A stretch of DNA of 64,000 bases from Prorocentrum cordatum. Lineage: Eukaryota > Sar > Dinophyceae > Prorocentrales > Prorocentraceae. The position numbers were made by a program, and so were the translations under genes. Each line of letters begins with the position of its first letter. Within the stretch, counting starts at the first letter, position 1. The notes below the pieces were generated by a model. That model was not told the origin of the DNA. It worked only from the letters and a program-made list of their open reading frames with translations, and did no database searches. The DNA lies in contig CAUYUJ010007413.1 in the NCBI GenBank assembly GCA_963575745.1, positions 322,667 through 386,666 of the forward strand. The letters run 5' to 3'. Shown here one piece after another: positions 40,676-51,841 of the stretch.

Positions 40676-40900
40676 CCCGAGGAGGAGGGGGGAGGAGGAG
40701 GGGGGAGCAGGAGGAGGAGGAGGAGGAGGAGGAGGAGGAGGAGGAGGAAGAGGAGCAGCAGGAGGAGGAGAGCAGCAGCCATGCGAGTTTCGGGCCGCGT
40801 CGCCGTGCGACCACGAGGATCGCCGCGCGCAGAGTTCGGGGGAGAGGGAGGAGGAGGAGGATGGGGAGCGGGAGGAGGAGGCGGCGGAGGAGGAGGAAGA
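40676..40900. repeat. GGA triplet tracts
   Basis: (GGA)n runs at 40676-40770 and 40845-40895 with interruptions; minus frames give poly-Leu or poly-Ser. Confidence 0.9.
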
Positions 40901-41263
40901 GGTGCGAGGTGCGAGCTATACGACGTAGTCGTGTGAGAAAGAGAGCCCCGCCTCCCCTGACCTCGTAGCCGAACTGGGCGACAAAGTAGTCGAACGCGAC
41001 GAAGCACAAGAAGACGAGCGTCAATACTGCTGGGAATTGAATTGAAACCGCAAGAGCGACTCTTCCACCAAACAAACACCGAATATACGTCCCCACAAGC
41101 CAGAAACAAACAATGATATATGCCTTGCTTGCCCTGTGGGCCTGGGCCAGGCTCAGCCAAAATACAGCGAGGCCCCTTCGATGTCGTGGAGGAGAGCCCG
41201 ACTCTTGCAGTGGCCCAAACAAAATGCCTCAGCGAAAAAAATACCACCCACCAAAAAGCATAG

Positions 41264-41761
41264 CTACTGGTTCTTGCAGTTGTCGTTTGGCGTTGAAGGG
41301 GAGGGCGAAGCAGACGTGGAAGGCTGCCCCTGCTGCTCCGTAGCCCTGTTCAACGCGGCCAAGACATCTGGCGTGAAAGCGAAAGCAGCTCCTTGCCGAC
41401 GGTCGGCCACGGCAGCAGCGGTTCCACCCCGCAAAATCTCGCCATCTGCAACCAGCGCCGCTCGCCGCCTGGCCCATGCGCCGCCGTCGGCCGACGACGC
41501 GCCAGGGCGAGGCTGGGGGGGATTCTGCGAACCCACTCCTCCAGGCCCTTCGCACCCTCCTTCAGCACGTGGTGCGCCAGGCTGATCTTGTGAGCTCGCA
41601 CCCGTCGACTCCTGGCGCTCTGCGCCGACAGGTGAGGCGACAGGCCCAGCAACGGCCGCATCGACTTGGCCAGAGGGCGACGCCGCCCGAAGACGCGGAC
41701 CGCAGCGAGCGCCGCACGGCGGGTGGCGGGCGGCGCCGCGTCGGCTGCCTTCGGCGGCCAA
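41264..41761 (-). CDS. Minus-strand C-terminal exon or pseudogene, unknown
   Basis: The minus frame ending TAG at 41264-41266 has good composition over its last 85 codons (GEILRGGTAAAVADRRQGAA, AFTPDVLAALNRATEQQG, then a Ser/Thr/Pro tail ending NDNCKNQ). Further upstream on the same strand, good composition moves to another frame (AHKISLAHHVLKEGAKGLEE, then WVRRIPPS, about 41515-41720). The switch coincides with a run of seven C (41514-41520 region), so a slipped homopolymer probably split one frame in two. No start codon or intron border was fixed. The family is not recognised; a helical charged segment followed by a disordered tail is all that can be said. Confidence 0.45.
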   Translation of the reverse strand: MAAEGSRRGAARHPPCGARCGPRLRAASPSGQVDAAVAGPVASPVGAERQESTGASSQDQPGAPRAEGGCEGPGGVGSQNPPQPRPGASSADGGAWARRRAALVADGEILRGGTAAAVADRRQGAAFAFTPDVLAALNRATEQQGQPSTSASPSPSTPNDNCKNQ

Positions 41762-42059
41762 GGGTCGCCTCGCGGGCGGCGGTGGTGACGCGACGCCTTA
41801 GGCGTCGCGTAATGGGGGGTCGTAAATGGGGGGCGGCGAGTGTGGCCCGAAAAGGTACACAAACGGTACCTAAACGAGCCCCCTGGGGCTCCGAAGGGGC
41901 CCGAAAGGGGCACGAAAGAGGACCTTTTCTGACCCCCCCATGTATGACCCCCCCATGAAGTCCCCCCCGAACGCCGCCGGCCGCGCTCCGGGTTCTTCAA
42001 GCAGCGGCGAAGCGTCCTGGCGTGCCTGTGGGCCTACCAAACACTGTTCTAAGAAGCTT

Positions 42060-42185
42060 CTTGCGGCTTCCACGACACGTTCTCAGAGCATTTCTGGCAG
42101 GGGCTGCTTCGTTTTGACGCATCGGGTGAATGTTCTAAGAGCATCGTTTTTGTTTTTCGAACATTTGTGAGTTCTAAGAACATTT
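42060..42185. repeat. TGTTCTAAGAGCAT palindromic motif repeats
   Basis: Four copies of (G/T)GTTCT(A/C)AGA(A/G)CA(T/A) occur near 42050, 42089, 42129 and 42170. The motif is near-palindromic. Confidence 0.5.
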
Positions 42186-42231
42186 CGCGGTAGGACTACA
42201 GGAATGCCGGGACCGTCGGTCCCTGCCCAAT

Positions 42232-42365
42232 GTCGGGCGGGGCCAGGACGAGGATGACATACACCCGCAAGGTTTGGAGAATTGGCTGCAGCGCTCGGGA
42301 CGTCCCCCAGAGCTGCCGGATCCCAGAGATTCCCAATTCATCCTCACCCGATGTCTCGGGGGTGG
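42232..42365. repeat. Dispersed repeat, shared with 38808-38925
   Basis: This is the second copy of the CAGAGCTGCCGGATCCCAGA repeat. It lies directly before family F copy 2. Confidence 0.65.
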
Positions 42366-42384
42366 ACAGAACCCCTAACAGTGA

Positions 42385-42525
42385 CACGTTGATTAGTGAA
42401 GTGTCCGTTTTCGCTTCTCGAGAGGGCGCCGTGGCCGTTATTTTCCAGGCTTGCGCTCGCCAGGTTTGGGCCTCGGGTCGTTTTCACTAAACCACGTTTT
42501 ACTAAAGGGGGGTCTGTCCATCCCC
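42385..42525 (+). repeat. Dispersed repeat family F, copy 2
   Basis: It is collinear with 39765-39900. As in copy 1, a GGGGTC/GGAGGT..TGTCCA block ends the repeat. Confidence 0.65.
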
Positions 42526-42758
42526 GAATGTCATCTTCGTCACGGCTTCGTTTGGTCTGCAGTCTTCCGCCGTTGTCGGGTTCCTTGTTGTCAACCTGGC
42601 TCTAATGTGCAGCGTATGCTCCGCGTGGCAGCAATTGCCTACTAACACGGTGTGTGTGTAGACAGTGGGCTTGGGGCGCTGTGAGCGCTGCAGAGCTAAA
42701 TCGGACACAAGCACGGATGAGGTCAACGCACGCACAATCACCACCCGAACAACCCCTA

Positions 42759-42931
42759 CAGTCAACCCGCATAGTAAGGATGGGCGACTGTCCTAAGGGT
42801 ACCCTTGCATCCGTCCCTCCTCGGTCCATCCTTGGCCACTTTCGCAGGCCGCGTCCCGCTCGAAAAGCTTCGGAACGGCCCTCCAAGACCCCTGCATCCT
42901 TACCGCGCATCTTTATGACACGTGTTGACTG
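42759..42931. mobile_element. Small TIR element, family B (copy 2, 173 bp)
   Basis: The ends CAGTCAACCCGCATAGTAAG and (reverse complement) CAGTCAACACGTGTCATAAA are inverted repeats. The interior is about 75 per cent identical to 32013-32183 over its whole length. Confidence 0.85.
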
Positions 42932-43124
42932 TGCTGCCAACCCCTGTGTGCATACACGAGCACACTCGGCCCGCCCGCCTGCCGTGTTCGGGCTCCTGGG
43001 GCACCTCCCCGGGCCGCGGGATCTGTCAGGACACGGCTCAAGGTAAAAGTCGGAGTGTGGTCCCAGGGGACGGCCCCTGGGTCCAAGACCCGCGTCCCAC
43101 AGGACTCGTGGGCGGCCAAGAGGG

Positions 43125-43285
43125 GGGGGACGACTTGGGGGGTGGATCTCATGGCGGGGTCCATGGCACCTCCCCTGAGTTCATGGCGTCTTTTCTGATT
43201 TCAGCAAAGGTCCTGCCCCCCCCCCTCCCCTGTTCCGCGCACGTGCCTCGGGCCATGATTTGCACCCGCCCCACCCCTCTTGGAC
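43125..43285 (+). repeat. Dispersed repeat, shared with 45955-46115
   Basis: Both copies read GGTGGAT(C/A)TCATGGCG, GTTCATGGCG-type and GCCATGATTTGCACCC-type blocks in the same order. A weaker third relative lies near 59607-59690. A 17-bp CTTGGACGCCCCCCT triplicate follows at 43287-43325. Confidence 0.6.
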
Positions 43286-43494
43286 GCCCCCCTCTTGGAC
43301 GCCCCCCTCTTGGACGCCCCCCGAAAGCCCGGCCCGTTCCAGCGTGTTTCGAGCAGGCGTCGGGCAAGTTCACTAGCGTGGCACTTCAGAGTCCAGCTAC
43401 TCTTGCAGGCTTCGCCGCGCCCCCCCGTCCAAGCAAGTCTACCTGTCAGAGTCCATCGAATCGGTTGCTTCGTTCCTTCCTCCTCAGGCGAGCG

Positions 43495-43507
43495 CCGACG
43501 ACGACGC

Positions 43508-43579
<72 letters not shown>

Positions 43580-43580
43580 A
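43495..43580. repeat. GAC triplet tract
   Basis: Pure (GAC)n of about 85 bases, then GGCGGC triplets to 43650. Frames give poly-Asp/Thr/Arg. Confidence 0.95.
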
Positions 43581-43995
43581 CGGGCGGCGGCGGCGGCGGC
43601 CAGTGGCGAAGCCGTCGGCGGCGAGCGGCGGCGGGCGGCGCCCGGCCGGGGCCCAGGTGGTCGGCTGGAACTGCTATGGGAGGGGCCTGCGCGGCCGCCG
43701 CCGCCCCCACCCCCCCCGTTTCCTCGGGCGCGCCCCGCCCAAGAGAGGGCGCGGGCCTGCCTGTGCACGCTTGCCAGTACAGTGGGGGCGCGCTATCCTC
43801 CTGCAGGCGGATTTCGGAAGGAGCAATCGAGTGTAGTCGAAAGGCCCAGAGGCCGAACACACTCAAGCCTACATGCACTTCTGGGGGCCCAGAGGCCGCC
43901 AACGGGGCCTTTTCAAGGGCTCCCTTGGGGCCCCTTCTCTGCAGACCTCGCCGCCCCCCCCTCATTTATCGCCCCCCCCCCGTGACGTGACGCCC

Positions 43996-44110
43996 AGCCT
44001 GGAATCGTCGATGCATCGCCGGTAGATGGGCGACAGGCCCCCGATAGCCGATAGCGATTCCGCACACTCCTGTGCGGGGTGGGCTATCGGGTCCCTGTCG
44101 GCGCCAGGCG
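43996..44110. mobile_element. Foldback element family D, third copy (reverse)
   Basis: GATGCATCGCCGGTAGATGG..CGACAGGCCCCCGATAG at the left and CTATCGGGTCCCTGTCGGCG at the right are inverted relatives; the layout matches 38302-38424 in reverse. Confidence 0.6.
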
Positions 44111-44307
44111 GGCGGCGGGCGATTTGAGGGCCCATGCGCCCCCCCCACCTCCCCCCTAGGCATTATCCTGGGACGCAGACGGTCATACTATGAGTCCTAT
44201 TTGGTGGCGTGCGTCCCAGTGGCATGGCCAGAATCCCCTTCATTTTTCGCCCCAGGTTTGACCATCTTCGCAGGCCTAGAGGTTGACACCAACACCAAAA
44301 TCGGCGG

Positions 44308-44428
44308 TGTGCTTCCACCGAGGGAAGATGATCCCGATCTCGGTGATGGTGGTAATCGTCAGGCTTTCTAGGTGGCCGAAAGATCACCACCAACACCAAC
44401 ATCCAGGATCATCTTCCTCCCGTGGAGG
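44308..44428. mobile_element. Foldback element, about 48-bp arms
   Basis: The left arm has GCTTCCACCGAGGGAAGATG, ATCCCGATCTCGG and TGATGGTGGTAATC. The right arm in reverse complement has GCCTCCACGGGAGGAAGATG, ATCCTGGATGTTGG and TGTTGGTGGTGATC. The loop is about 25 bases. Confidence 0.75.
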
Positions 44429-44431
44429 CGA

Positions 44432-44665
44432 CCTCTGGTGTTATGATGTTCCTACCTATTTTAGCCTTGATCACCAGAAAGAAATTCGAGCACCAAACAA
44501 AGCACCGAAACTCGATGGTTTCCACGTGTCGGGCCCTGGGGGACACTCGTCCGACACTGCTTCGGCACTCCTCCGACACTCTTACGACACTGTTCCGGGT
44601 GCTCGAAGTTATGTTTGGGACGTGGTCCCTAATTACGTTGAGAGCAACATAGTTCTGGTGTTACC
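44432..44665 (+). mobile_element. Dispersed element family H, copy 1 (about 230 bp)
   Basis: It is collinear with 56470-56695 at roughly 80 per cent identity. It contains inverted TTCGAGCACC / GGTGCTCGAA blocks flanking a GACACTC(G/T)-type short tandem repeat. A short TIR (TCTGGTGTTATGATGTTCC and a relative near AACATAGTTCTGGTG) may bound it. Confidence 0.75.
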
Positions 44666-45112
44666 AGCCTGGAACATATCCCTATCCCTATGCAGGGCAT
44701 CTCCTCATCACGAAGCCAATCTTAGGGATTCCCTTATTTTTTGAGGGCGCATCCCTGGGATTCTCGTCGCCTTTTGGCGTGTCAATCTTATGGATAGGGA
44801 TAAGTTCGAGGCTGGTCATGGTGCTCGTGTTGGTGCCAATGCCCAATCCTCCGACCTCTGCGCGGCTGCCAGAGGCCCCCGCCGTCGCCGCCACGGCCCC
44901 GGCCTGCCGCGGGGGGGGGCCCGCCCTCGGGCGGGCAGGCCGGCGGGAGCAGAGCGGGGGGCGGCGCCGCCGGCGGAAGCGAGGGCGCAGGGCCGCGACA
45001 GCCACGGCGAGACGTCGGCCAGGGCCCGTTTTAAAGTTTTGTTTCAAAATATGTTGTAATATATATATATATATATGGAATCACGTGGGCGCACCTGCTT
45101 ACCTACCCTAAA

Positions 45113-45361
45113 TTAGTGGGCCCTGGAGACGACAGGGCCGTTTTTGTTGCCGGTTCCGTTTGGCCGTGTTTGTATCCGGTTCCGACGCCGTTTTTGTTAC
45201 CCGTTCCGTCGCCGTGCTTTTACGGGTTCCGCTCCGGTTCCAATCCTGGAGCCATTTGTGTTGCCGTTTCCGGTCGCCGTTTTTTGGGCCGTTTCCATTT
45301 TCAAGGGGCATTGTTTCGGAAACGGTGAAAAAACGGCCTTGCCGTTTCCGGGGCCCACTAA
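45113..45361. mobile_element. Small TIR element, family G, 249 bp with about 35-bp TIRs
   Basis: The left end TTAGTGGGCCCTGGAGACGA continues CAGGGCCGTTTTTG. The right end in reverse complement reads TTAGTGGGCCCCGGAAACGG then CAAGGCCGTTTTTT. The interior is a degenerate GTTCCGT/CCGTTTTTGTT repeat. There is no ORF. It sits between an AT microsatellite and a TACC microsatellite. Confidence 0.9.
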
Positions 45362-45362
45362 G

Positions 45363-45713
45363 TACCTACCTACCTACCTACCCACTTGCCTGCCAGCCGA
45401 CCTGCCTCTTGCCGACCTACCTACCGACCTATCTCTTGCCGACCTACCTACCTACCGACCTACGTACGTGCACATATACATACACACATATACATGTACA
45501 CATACATATGTATGCACATATGCATACATCGGTACGCTTACGCATGCAAGTGCAAAGGCATATGCGTATACCTACATACATGTGTAAATCAACATGCGTA
45601 TACATATGCATATATACCCATTTCGATATGTCTACATACATCTATATATATGTATGCATATATACATATATATATAGATGTCCATACCGCTCTACATCTA
45701 TATTTACACATAC

Positions 45714-45755
<42 letters not shown>

Positions 45756-45765
45756 GGATACCTCC
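45363..45765. repeat. TACC, ACAT and AT microsatellites
   Basis: (CCTA)n at 45363-45465, then (ACAT)n/(ATAC)n, grading into (AT)n with long ATATAT runs at 45716-45755. The overlapping Tyr/His/Ile frames are artefacts. Confidence 0.95.
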
Positions 45766-45954
45766 CCCCGGATGAGCTCACGCCGTTGTTCTGCTCTAGT
45801 GCGAAGGTTTTTCACGGATCCCGACGAGCACTTCACGGCGGCCCCCCGCCGTGATGTGGTCAGGGAGGCCGAACTCCCCCCCTTTCCGATCATGCCCACC
45901 ATCGCGGATCATACAAAGACAGGTTCCCGGGGCCAAGGCGGAAGCTCGGGGGCG

Positions 45955-46115
45955 GAAAAGAGGGGGGTGATGACTAGGGGGGGGTGGATATCATGGCGTG
46001 GGCCATGATATTTCGCCAGATTTCATGGCGCCTCGTCTTATTTCATTACGTTCCTGGCACCCCCGCTGGGCCGCGCACATGCCGCCGGTCATGATTTGCA
46101 CCCCCCCCTCTCGGA
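45955..46115 (+). repeat. Dispersed repeat, shared with 43125-43285
   Basis: This is the second copy of the GGTGGATATCATGGCG .. GTCATGATTTGCACCC repeat. Confidence 0.6.
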
Positions 46116-46624
46116 CACCCCCCCCCTTTGCCGCTCCCGAGAAGCAGAAGTGGTCGTTTTGGCGGTGGCAGGACCGTTTCTGGCCTGGGATTTCTGAGTC
46201 GGCCCTGCGATTCCCCGGTTGTCCCGCCCCCTGTGCATCCTGGCGCAGCCAAGCCAGTTCAACCTCGGCTCCGTACCGATGCTCGGGGTCCCGAGGGATA
46301 GGGTCGAAAAGACGACGAGGTGCATCAAGCAATGTAGATCCACCCTGGGATCCCTTCCCATCCTTAGGAACCCATCCTTCAGGACCGCATCCTCGAACCA
46401 CCGCTGCCGGCTGATCATGCCCTTCGCAGGAGAGGCCCGCGTTGACAGCTTGACGCGCATCCCCGTCTTTGGGATCGGCATCGAGACTGGCAAAAGAGGG
46501 CACAGATCAAAGTTAGGGGGCCGACAAGTCTTACACTGTCCCCGGTTGCGTGGCTGAAGTGGGTTCCCGCGGTGTGGATTATTGTTGTTGTTGTTTGATG
46601 TTGTGATATGTTGTTGTCGTCGTC

Positions 46625-47038
46625 CCATGCCGCGACACACCCCGCGACCCACCCGCGACCCACCCCGGGACCCATTGGCGATCCACCCCGCGACACACCC
46701 GCGACCCACCCCAAGATCCACCCCACAACCCACCCAGCGACCCACCCCGCGACCCTTCCGCGATCCACCCCGCGACCCACCAGCGACCCACCCGCGACCC
46801 ACCAGCGACCCACCCCGCGACCTACCCGCGACCCATCGCCCAACCCACTCGCGACCCACCCCGCGACCCACCCACGCCCCACCCGTGATGCACCCCTCGA
46901 CCCACCCGCGACCCACCCCGCGACCCACCCGCGACCCACCCGCGACCCTCCCGCGAACCATCCGCGACCCACCCCGCGATCAACCCGCGACCCACCCCGC
47001 GATCTAGCCCGCGACCCACCCGCGATCTATCCTCGCCC
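46625..47038. repeat. GCGACCCACCC tandem array (about 410 bp)
   Basis: Ten- to thirteen-base units (C)CGCGACCCA(C)C are repeated about 35 times with point changes. Pro/Thr/Arg/Asp frames (plus) and Gly/Trp/Val/Arg frames (minus) are repeat artefacts. Confidence 0.95.
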
Positions 47039-47086
47039 GCCCCCTTACTCTCATCCGCAACTGGGGGGTGCTACATTCAAACAGTC

Positions 47087-47217
47087 GGAGGTCCTCGCGG
47101 AGTTCTTGATCTGCGCTGGGCCCCCTCTGGCGGCGCCTCCAATACCGTCCTTGGCGCGCTCCGCGCGCCAGGGAGAGGGTGGCCCAGCACAGATCCAACA
47201 AATCCGCGCGGACCTCC
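47087..47217. mobile_element. Foldback element family C, best copy, 131 bp
   Basis: The left arm GGAGGTCCTCGCGGAGTTCT and the right arm (reverse complement GGAGGTCCGCGCGGATTTGT) pair over about 55 bases around the core hairpin GGCGCGCTCCGCGCGCC. Confidence 0.88.
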
Positions 47218-47532
47218 AAATGTTTATGTTTATGCCGTTTGTGTTCTCCTGTTTGGGGATTCCTCAGCTCATGAGGGCACACCCCGTAATCGCCTCGACG
47301 CCCTGGGCTTGTCAGTCGCAGGGACGGGGATGAGCTCGAGGCTGGTCACTGCGGGGCGCCGTGGGCTGGCGGACTGCGGCTGGAAGTACGCCCTCATGGA
47401 CGGCTGGAAAGGCCGCTGCCTCAGCGCAGCGCCTAGGCGCCGATGCGATTATTGCAGCCCGCGGCCCTTGAGCTCCCGACCCCCTTTCCGCTGCAGGGAT
47501 TGCTTTGCACTTCAGCTTCATTCAGGAGGGGA

Positions 47533-47680
47533 AAAAAACACACAGACACAATTAACCGTCGATTCCCCAGAAAATATAGGAAAATATTGGAAGCGGGGGG
47601 GAAGACAAAAACCCAGAACATATGACAAACCTTGGGGAATCCTTTTATGTGTGTGTATTTATTTGATGGCCCCGATCTGG
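47533..47680. mobile_element. Foldback element family E, copy 2
   Basis: ACACACAGACACAATTAACC and GTCGATTCCCCAGAAAATAT on the left, TTGGGGAATCCTTTTATGTG on the right; collinear with 39276-39420. Confidence 0.8.
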
Positions 47681-48149
47681 GATAGCGGGCCCCCCTTCAA
47701 AAGGCCAGGGTCGAGGAAGAGCTCCAGGGTCGAGCAGCTCACGTCGCCTGTCGGGTCGGGCAGGGCCGCGGCCTCGGCGCAGCGCCCCGCTTGGGGATTG
47801 GAGCGGAAGTTGTCGAGGGGACAGGGGGAGTGTAGGCTTATGCCAAGGCTGGATCATACCTGGGTTAGAAGTGCCCCGAACGGCTCTGGAGTTAGGCGCC
47901 GACGGGAAACTAGCGGCCACCCACCACGGCGAGACACCTTTTGCCACGCCGGCCCACCAGAGGAGCCGTCTTTTGGCTTGCCCCTCCATCGCTACGGCGG
48001 GGTCATTCCTCTCGCCCGCTCACGCAGTTGCGCCCCGCCCGCACGCACGACACAATCCCGACACCGATTCCGATGTCCCTGTCTGGAGTTCCCCGTGCCA
48101 CTTCCATCTTACCCCCCTAGCCTCTGATCTTCTGGCGGCTCCTCCTTGG

Positions 48150-48775
48150 GGGTGCCCGAGTGCCACGCCTGTGAGCAGTTGGCCACCAGAAGAAAGGAAG
48201 TATCGGGGGGCCGGAGCAAAGAAGCCACCCGAGGCATCCGCACAAGCGGGGCGCGAGGCACGGAGTGGCATGCCCCATTGGTGGCCTCCCTCCTGGAGTG
48301 GCCGCATTCCACGCCTGCGAAATTCCGATGGGCACTGCCATCACACGAGAGATGTCTGGGGTGGCGGGCAACAGCAGACGGCGGAGACGTCCCCATGGTA
48401 TGGTCGCGGAGACCTCTTTGGAATGCCCAGGTGGCGCGTGCCAGATCGCGAACACTGAACCACCAACAGAGAAAAGTCTGGGTGGCCCAAACAAGCAACC
48501 CACCCGAGATACCCCCACTATCTGGACGCAAAGCATGGAGTGTCATACCCTTTGGCGGCTTTCCTCTGAGGTGCCTGAATTTCACGCCTGCCATATCGCA
48601 GTGATCATTGGACCATAGACGGAGACAAACTTGGGGGGCCGAAACAAGGAAACCACTCGAGACCTCTCCACAAACTGGACGCGAAGAATGGAGTGTCATA
48701 CCCCCTGGCGGTTCCCCCTCGGGGTGCCCAAGTGCAACGCCTGTCATATCGCGGTGTGCATTGGACCCAAAAGAG
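48150..48775. repeat. Tandem 125-153-bp repeat, about four and a half units
   Basis: Units begin with GTGCC(C/T)(G/A)A(G/A)T..CACGCCTG near 48152, 48297, 48422 (diverged), 48571 and 48724, and continue through CAAACAAG..CACCCGAGA, GGACGC(A/G)AAG and ATGGAGTGTCATACCC blocks. Reading frames are partly kept between units but also broken, so coding is doubtful. (GA)n/(GTGA)n simple sequence follows at 48770-48995. Confidence 0.75.
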
Positions 48776-49289
48776 AGGGAGAGAGAGAGTCAGAGAGAGT
48801 GAAAGCGAACAACAACAATTGAAGAAAGAGAGAGAGAGAGAGAGAGACAGAGACTAAGTGTAATTGAGTAGGTGTGAGACTGAGTGTGAGTGAGATCGAG
48901 TGTGAATGAGTCTGAGTGTGAGAAGTGAGCCTGCGTTCGAACAGGACAGAGGAGGGTGAGCGTGAGTATGAGCGAGTCTGAGTGTGAGCGAGTAAGTATC
49001 ATAGGCCTGAGCTTCCACGCAACGGCTGAAACACATCTGCCTTCCTTTTGAACCCTGCCCCTCTCCCCATTTTCCCCCCCTCCTTGTCCCCCCGCCCAAG
49101 CATTCTGGGCACCAAACCTTGGAAATCCAGAAGGGGGTTGGTTAGGGGTTGGTTTGCCCCTTCAACCACAGGGTTTCCTCCCTGTCAGTTTTGCCTCCAC
49201 CTCCTCCGCTTTCTCCTCCTTTTCCTTCCGCCCCACGTCTGCCCGTTGCCGAGGAAGCAACCCGACGCGGCGAGGCCTCTTGAAGGCGA

Positions 49290-49445
49290 TCTTGTTATCT
49301 TGAGCCATGTTCGGCTAGAGGTTGCCGGAGGCTATCTTGAGCTATGTTCAGCTACCTTGGGCGGTCTTGAGGTTGTCTGTGAAGCTGTCTAGGAGGTCTG
49401 CCGGAGGCAATCTTGAGCTATGCTCGACTTCTTGAGGCAATTTTG
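49290..49445. repeat. Degenerate TTGAGCTATGTTCGGCT repeat
   Basis: Three copies of ATCTTGAGC(T/C)ATG(T/C)TC and two of (T/C)TGCCGGAGGC in 155 bases. The rest of 49000-49910 is CCTCCT and GGAGGA-rich with no gene. Confidence 0.5.
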
Positions 49446-49989
49446 GGTGTAGGATTGGGAGGAGGAGGAGGAGGAGGAAATTTAATAACGCAACGATCTC
49501 CGACCCATGTCTGCCCAACGTCATAAGAGTGAAAATGAGAGAAGGATGAGGAGGAGGGAAACAGAGCAGGAGGAGGAGGAGGAGGAATGGGGCACGAGGA
49601 GAATGATAATGAGGAGGAGGCAGGAGTCAGGAAGAAAGGAGAAGGGAAGGAAGGGACGATAACTACGAGGATGAGAAGTCGGGCTTTGGAGCCATGTTGT
49701 TGCGACAGGTTCTAGAAGGGGGAGGGGGAGAGGGAACAGAGAGGAGGGAGGAGGAGGAACAGGCGGAGGAGGAGGAGGAGGAGGAAGAGGGCGAGCATAA
49801 TGGCCAGCGGCCTGTTGGATGCCTTTGGGAGTCTCTTCTGACGTCTCTTGAGAGCTTCTTGCGGCACTCTTGGGAGCCTTGAGGGCCACTTTGGCGCCTT
49901 CATGAAGGGATTCGATCAAATAAGGCTACTATATTAGCCTCAATCACCCAAGAGGCCAACATGGGACCAACACCAAAATGGGTCCAACA

Positions 49990-50160
49990 CAATATGCGCG
50001 CAACGCTGGGGCGAGGTGCGCCACGCGTGCCAAACGCGCCACGCGTGTCAGGTGCGCCAGGCACCCCTGTGGCCCAAGCGTGCCAGGCACGCCTGATGCG
50101 CCAGATGCGCCACGTGAACCACTCCGCTATGCGTGACGGGTGCTCCAGCCGCGCCAGGTG
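49990..50160. repeat. GCGCCACGCGTGCCA degenerate repeat
   Basis: About ten GTGCGCCA(G/C)(G/A) or GCGTGCCA units in irregular tandem. 50161-50490 shows nothing. Confidence 0.5.
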
Positions 50161-50502
50161 CGACACGTTCGGGGCACGCGCAGAGTATGCCAGATGATCT
50201 TGCGAACGTTGCAGTATACATCGGGAGACGTGTCGGCCCCCACCACCTTTGTCGAAAACGAGTGCGCGATCGCGGCGGGATGGCCATCATAGTGTCTGGT
50301 GGGCCTGCGCACAGCTGGCATTATGCCAGCACCTCCGCCGTTTTTGTCAAAGACCAGTGCACAGTGATTGCGGGATGCTCGCGTTTGATCCACATTTAGC
50401 CTCGAAGTGCATGTTGCATTGTTTTCCCCACATCCTAAGTGGGGTTGTTGTCAACTCCGCGCAGTCCTCCCACACCCTTCCCTCTTCACACCCACTCCTC
50501 CT

Positions 50503-50545
<43 letters not shown>

Positions 50546-50580
50546 ACATCATTATCAACATCATCATCAGCATCATCATA
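50503..50580. repeat. ATC triplet tract
   Basis: Pure (ATC)n, degenerating to ATCAAC units after 50545. Confidence 0.95.
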
Positions 50581-50756
50581 AAGAGAACGTTCTGTGGTCG
50601 CTTGGAGGGGGGGTGTGGAACCGGGCCTTCTCCTTCCCCTACTTCTCCTCTCTCCTTCTCCTCGGCTGGTGGCGGCGGCGGGGACGACAATTTTCTTTTC
50701 TGGGCCGGCGCCGGCGACTGCGGAGGGCGGGAGGCGGCGGCGGGGAGCGTCGGCGA

Positions 50757-51352
50757 GGACGGTGGTGGTGGTGGTGGTGGGTTGTGGTGGTGGTGGGCGG
50801 TGGCGGTGGTGGTGGTGGCGGTGGTGTTGGTTGTGGTGGTGGTGGTGTGGTGGTTTGTTGTGGTAGTGGAGGTGGTGGTTGTGGTGGTGGGTGGTGGTGG
50901 TGGTGTAGTGGTGGTGGTGTGGTGATGGTTTGTGGTGGTGATGGTGGTGGTGGGTTGTGATGGTGCTGGTGGTTTGGTGGTGGTGTGGTGGTGGTTTGTG
51001 GTGGTGGTGGATTGTGGTGGCGGTGGTTTGTGGAGGTGGTGCTGGTGGTGGTGGTGATGGCGGTGGTGGTGGTGTGGTGGTTTTTGGTGGTGGTGGGGGG
51101 TTGTGCTGCTGGTAGTGGTGGTGATTGTGGCGGTGGTGGTGGTGGCGTGGTAGATTGTGGTGGTGGTAGTGGTTGTGGTGGTGGGTTTTTGTGGTGGTGG
51201 TGGTGGCGATGGTGAGTTATGGTGGTGGTGGTTGTCGTGGTGGTGGCTATGGTGATGGTGGTGGTCGTTGTGTGGTGGGTTGGTGGTGGTGGTGGGTTGA
51301 GGCGGTGGTGGTGGTGGTGGTGGTGGTAGTGGTGGTGGTGGTGGTTATCGTC
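50757..51352. repeat. GGT triplet tract, about 600 bp
   Basis: Interrupted (GGT)n with TTGTGGTGG and GTGTGGTGG variants. Val/Gly/Trp frames are artefacts. It is flanked by inverted GGCGCCGGCG-type blocks (50705-50720, 51375-51420 and again 51520-51550). Confidence 0.95.
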
Positions 51353-51714
51353 GCTGCGTCCCCGCCGTCGCCGGAGCCAGCGCCGGCGCTGCTGGCCGCC
51401 GCCAGCGCTGGCGCCGGCGCTAGGGGGGTGGGGGACCCCCTCCACCCCTCGGCGCCAGGGGGGTGGGTTTGAACCCCCCCCCCTCCTGGGCTGCCTGTGG
51501 TCATCGTCGCTGCGCCGTCGGCGCTGCTGGCGGCCGCTGGCGCCGGCGCGGAGGGGGGGCGGTTTGGGGTGGCGGAGAGTCCCCTTGGTTTGGATCTACG
51601 GCGCCGAGTGTGTGGGGAGCCACCCCCCGGTTTGCAACGCGCCGCCGAATGTTCCCAAGGCAAGCGCCCGTGAAACGCGTTTTCTCCATCATCACCATCC
51701 ACCATCATTTTGCT

Positions 51715-51730
51715 CACCATCATCATCATG

Positions 51731-51793
<63 letters not shown>
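51715..51793. repeat. CAT triplet tract
   Basis: Pure (CAT)n/(ATC)n of about 78 bases. With the 50503 ATC tract, it brackets the GGT region. Confidence 0.95.
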
Positions 51794-51794
<1 letters not shown>

Positions 51795-51841
51795 CTACTA
51801 CGGGCCATCGGAACCTTACAACTGGAACGCTTTCGGACTCT

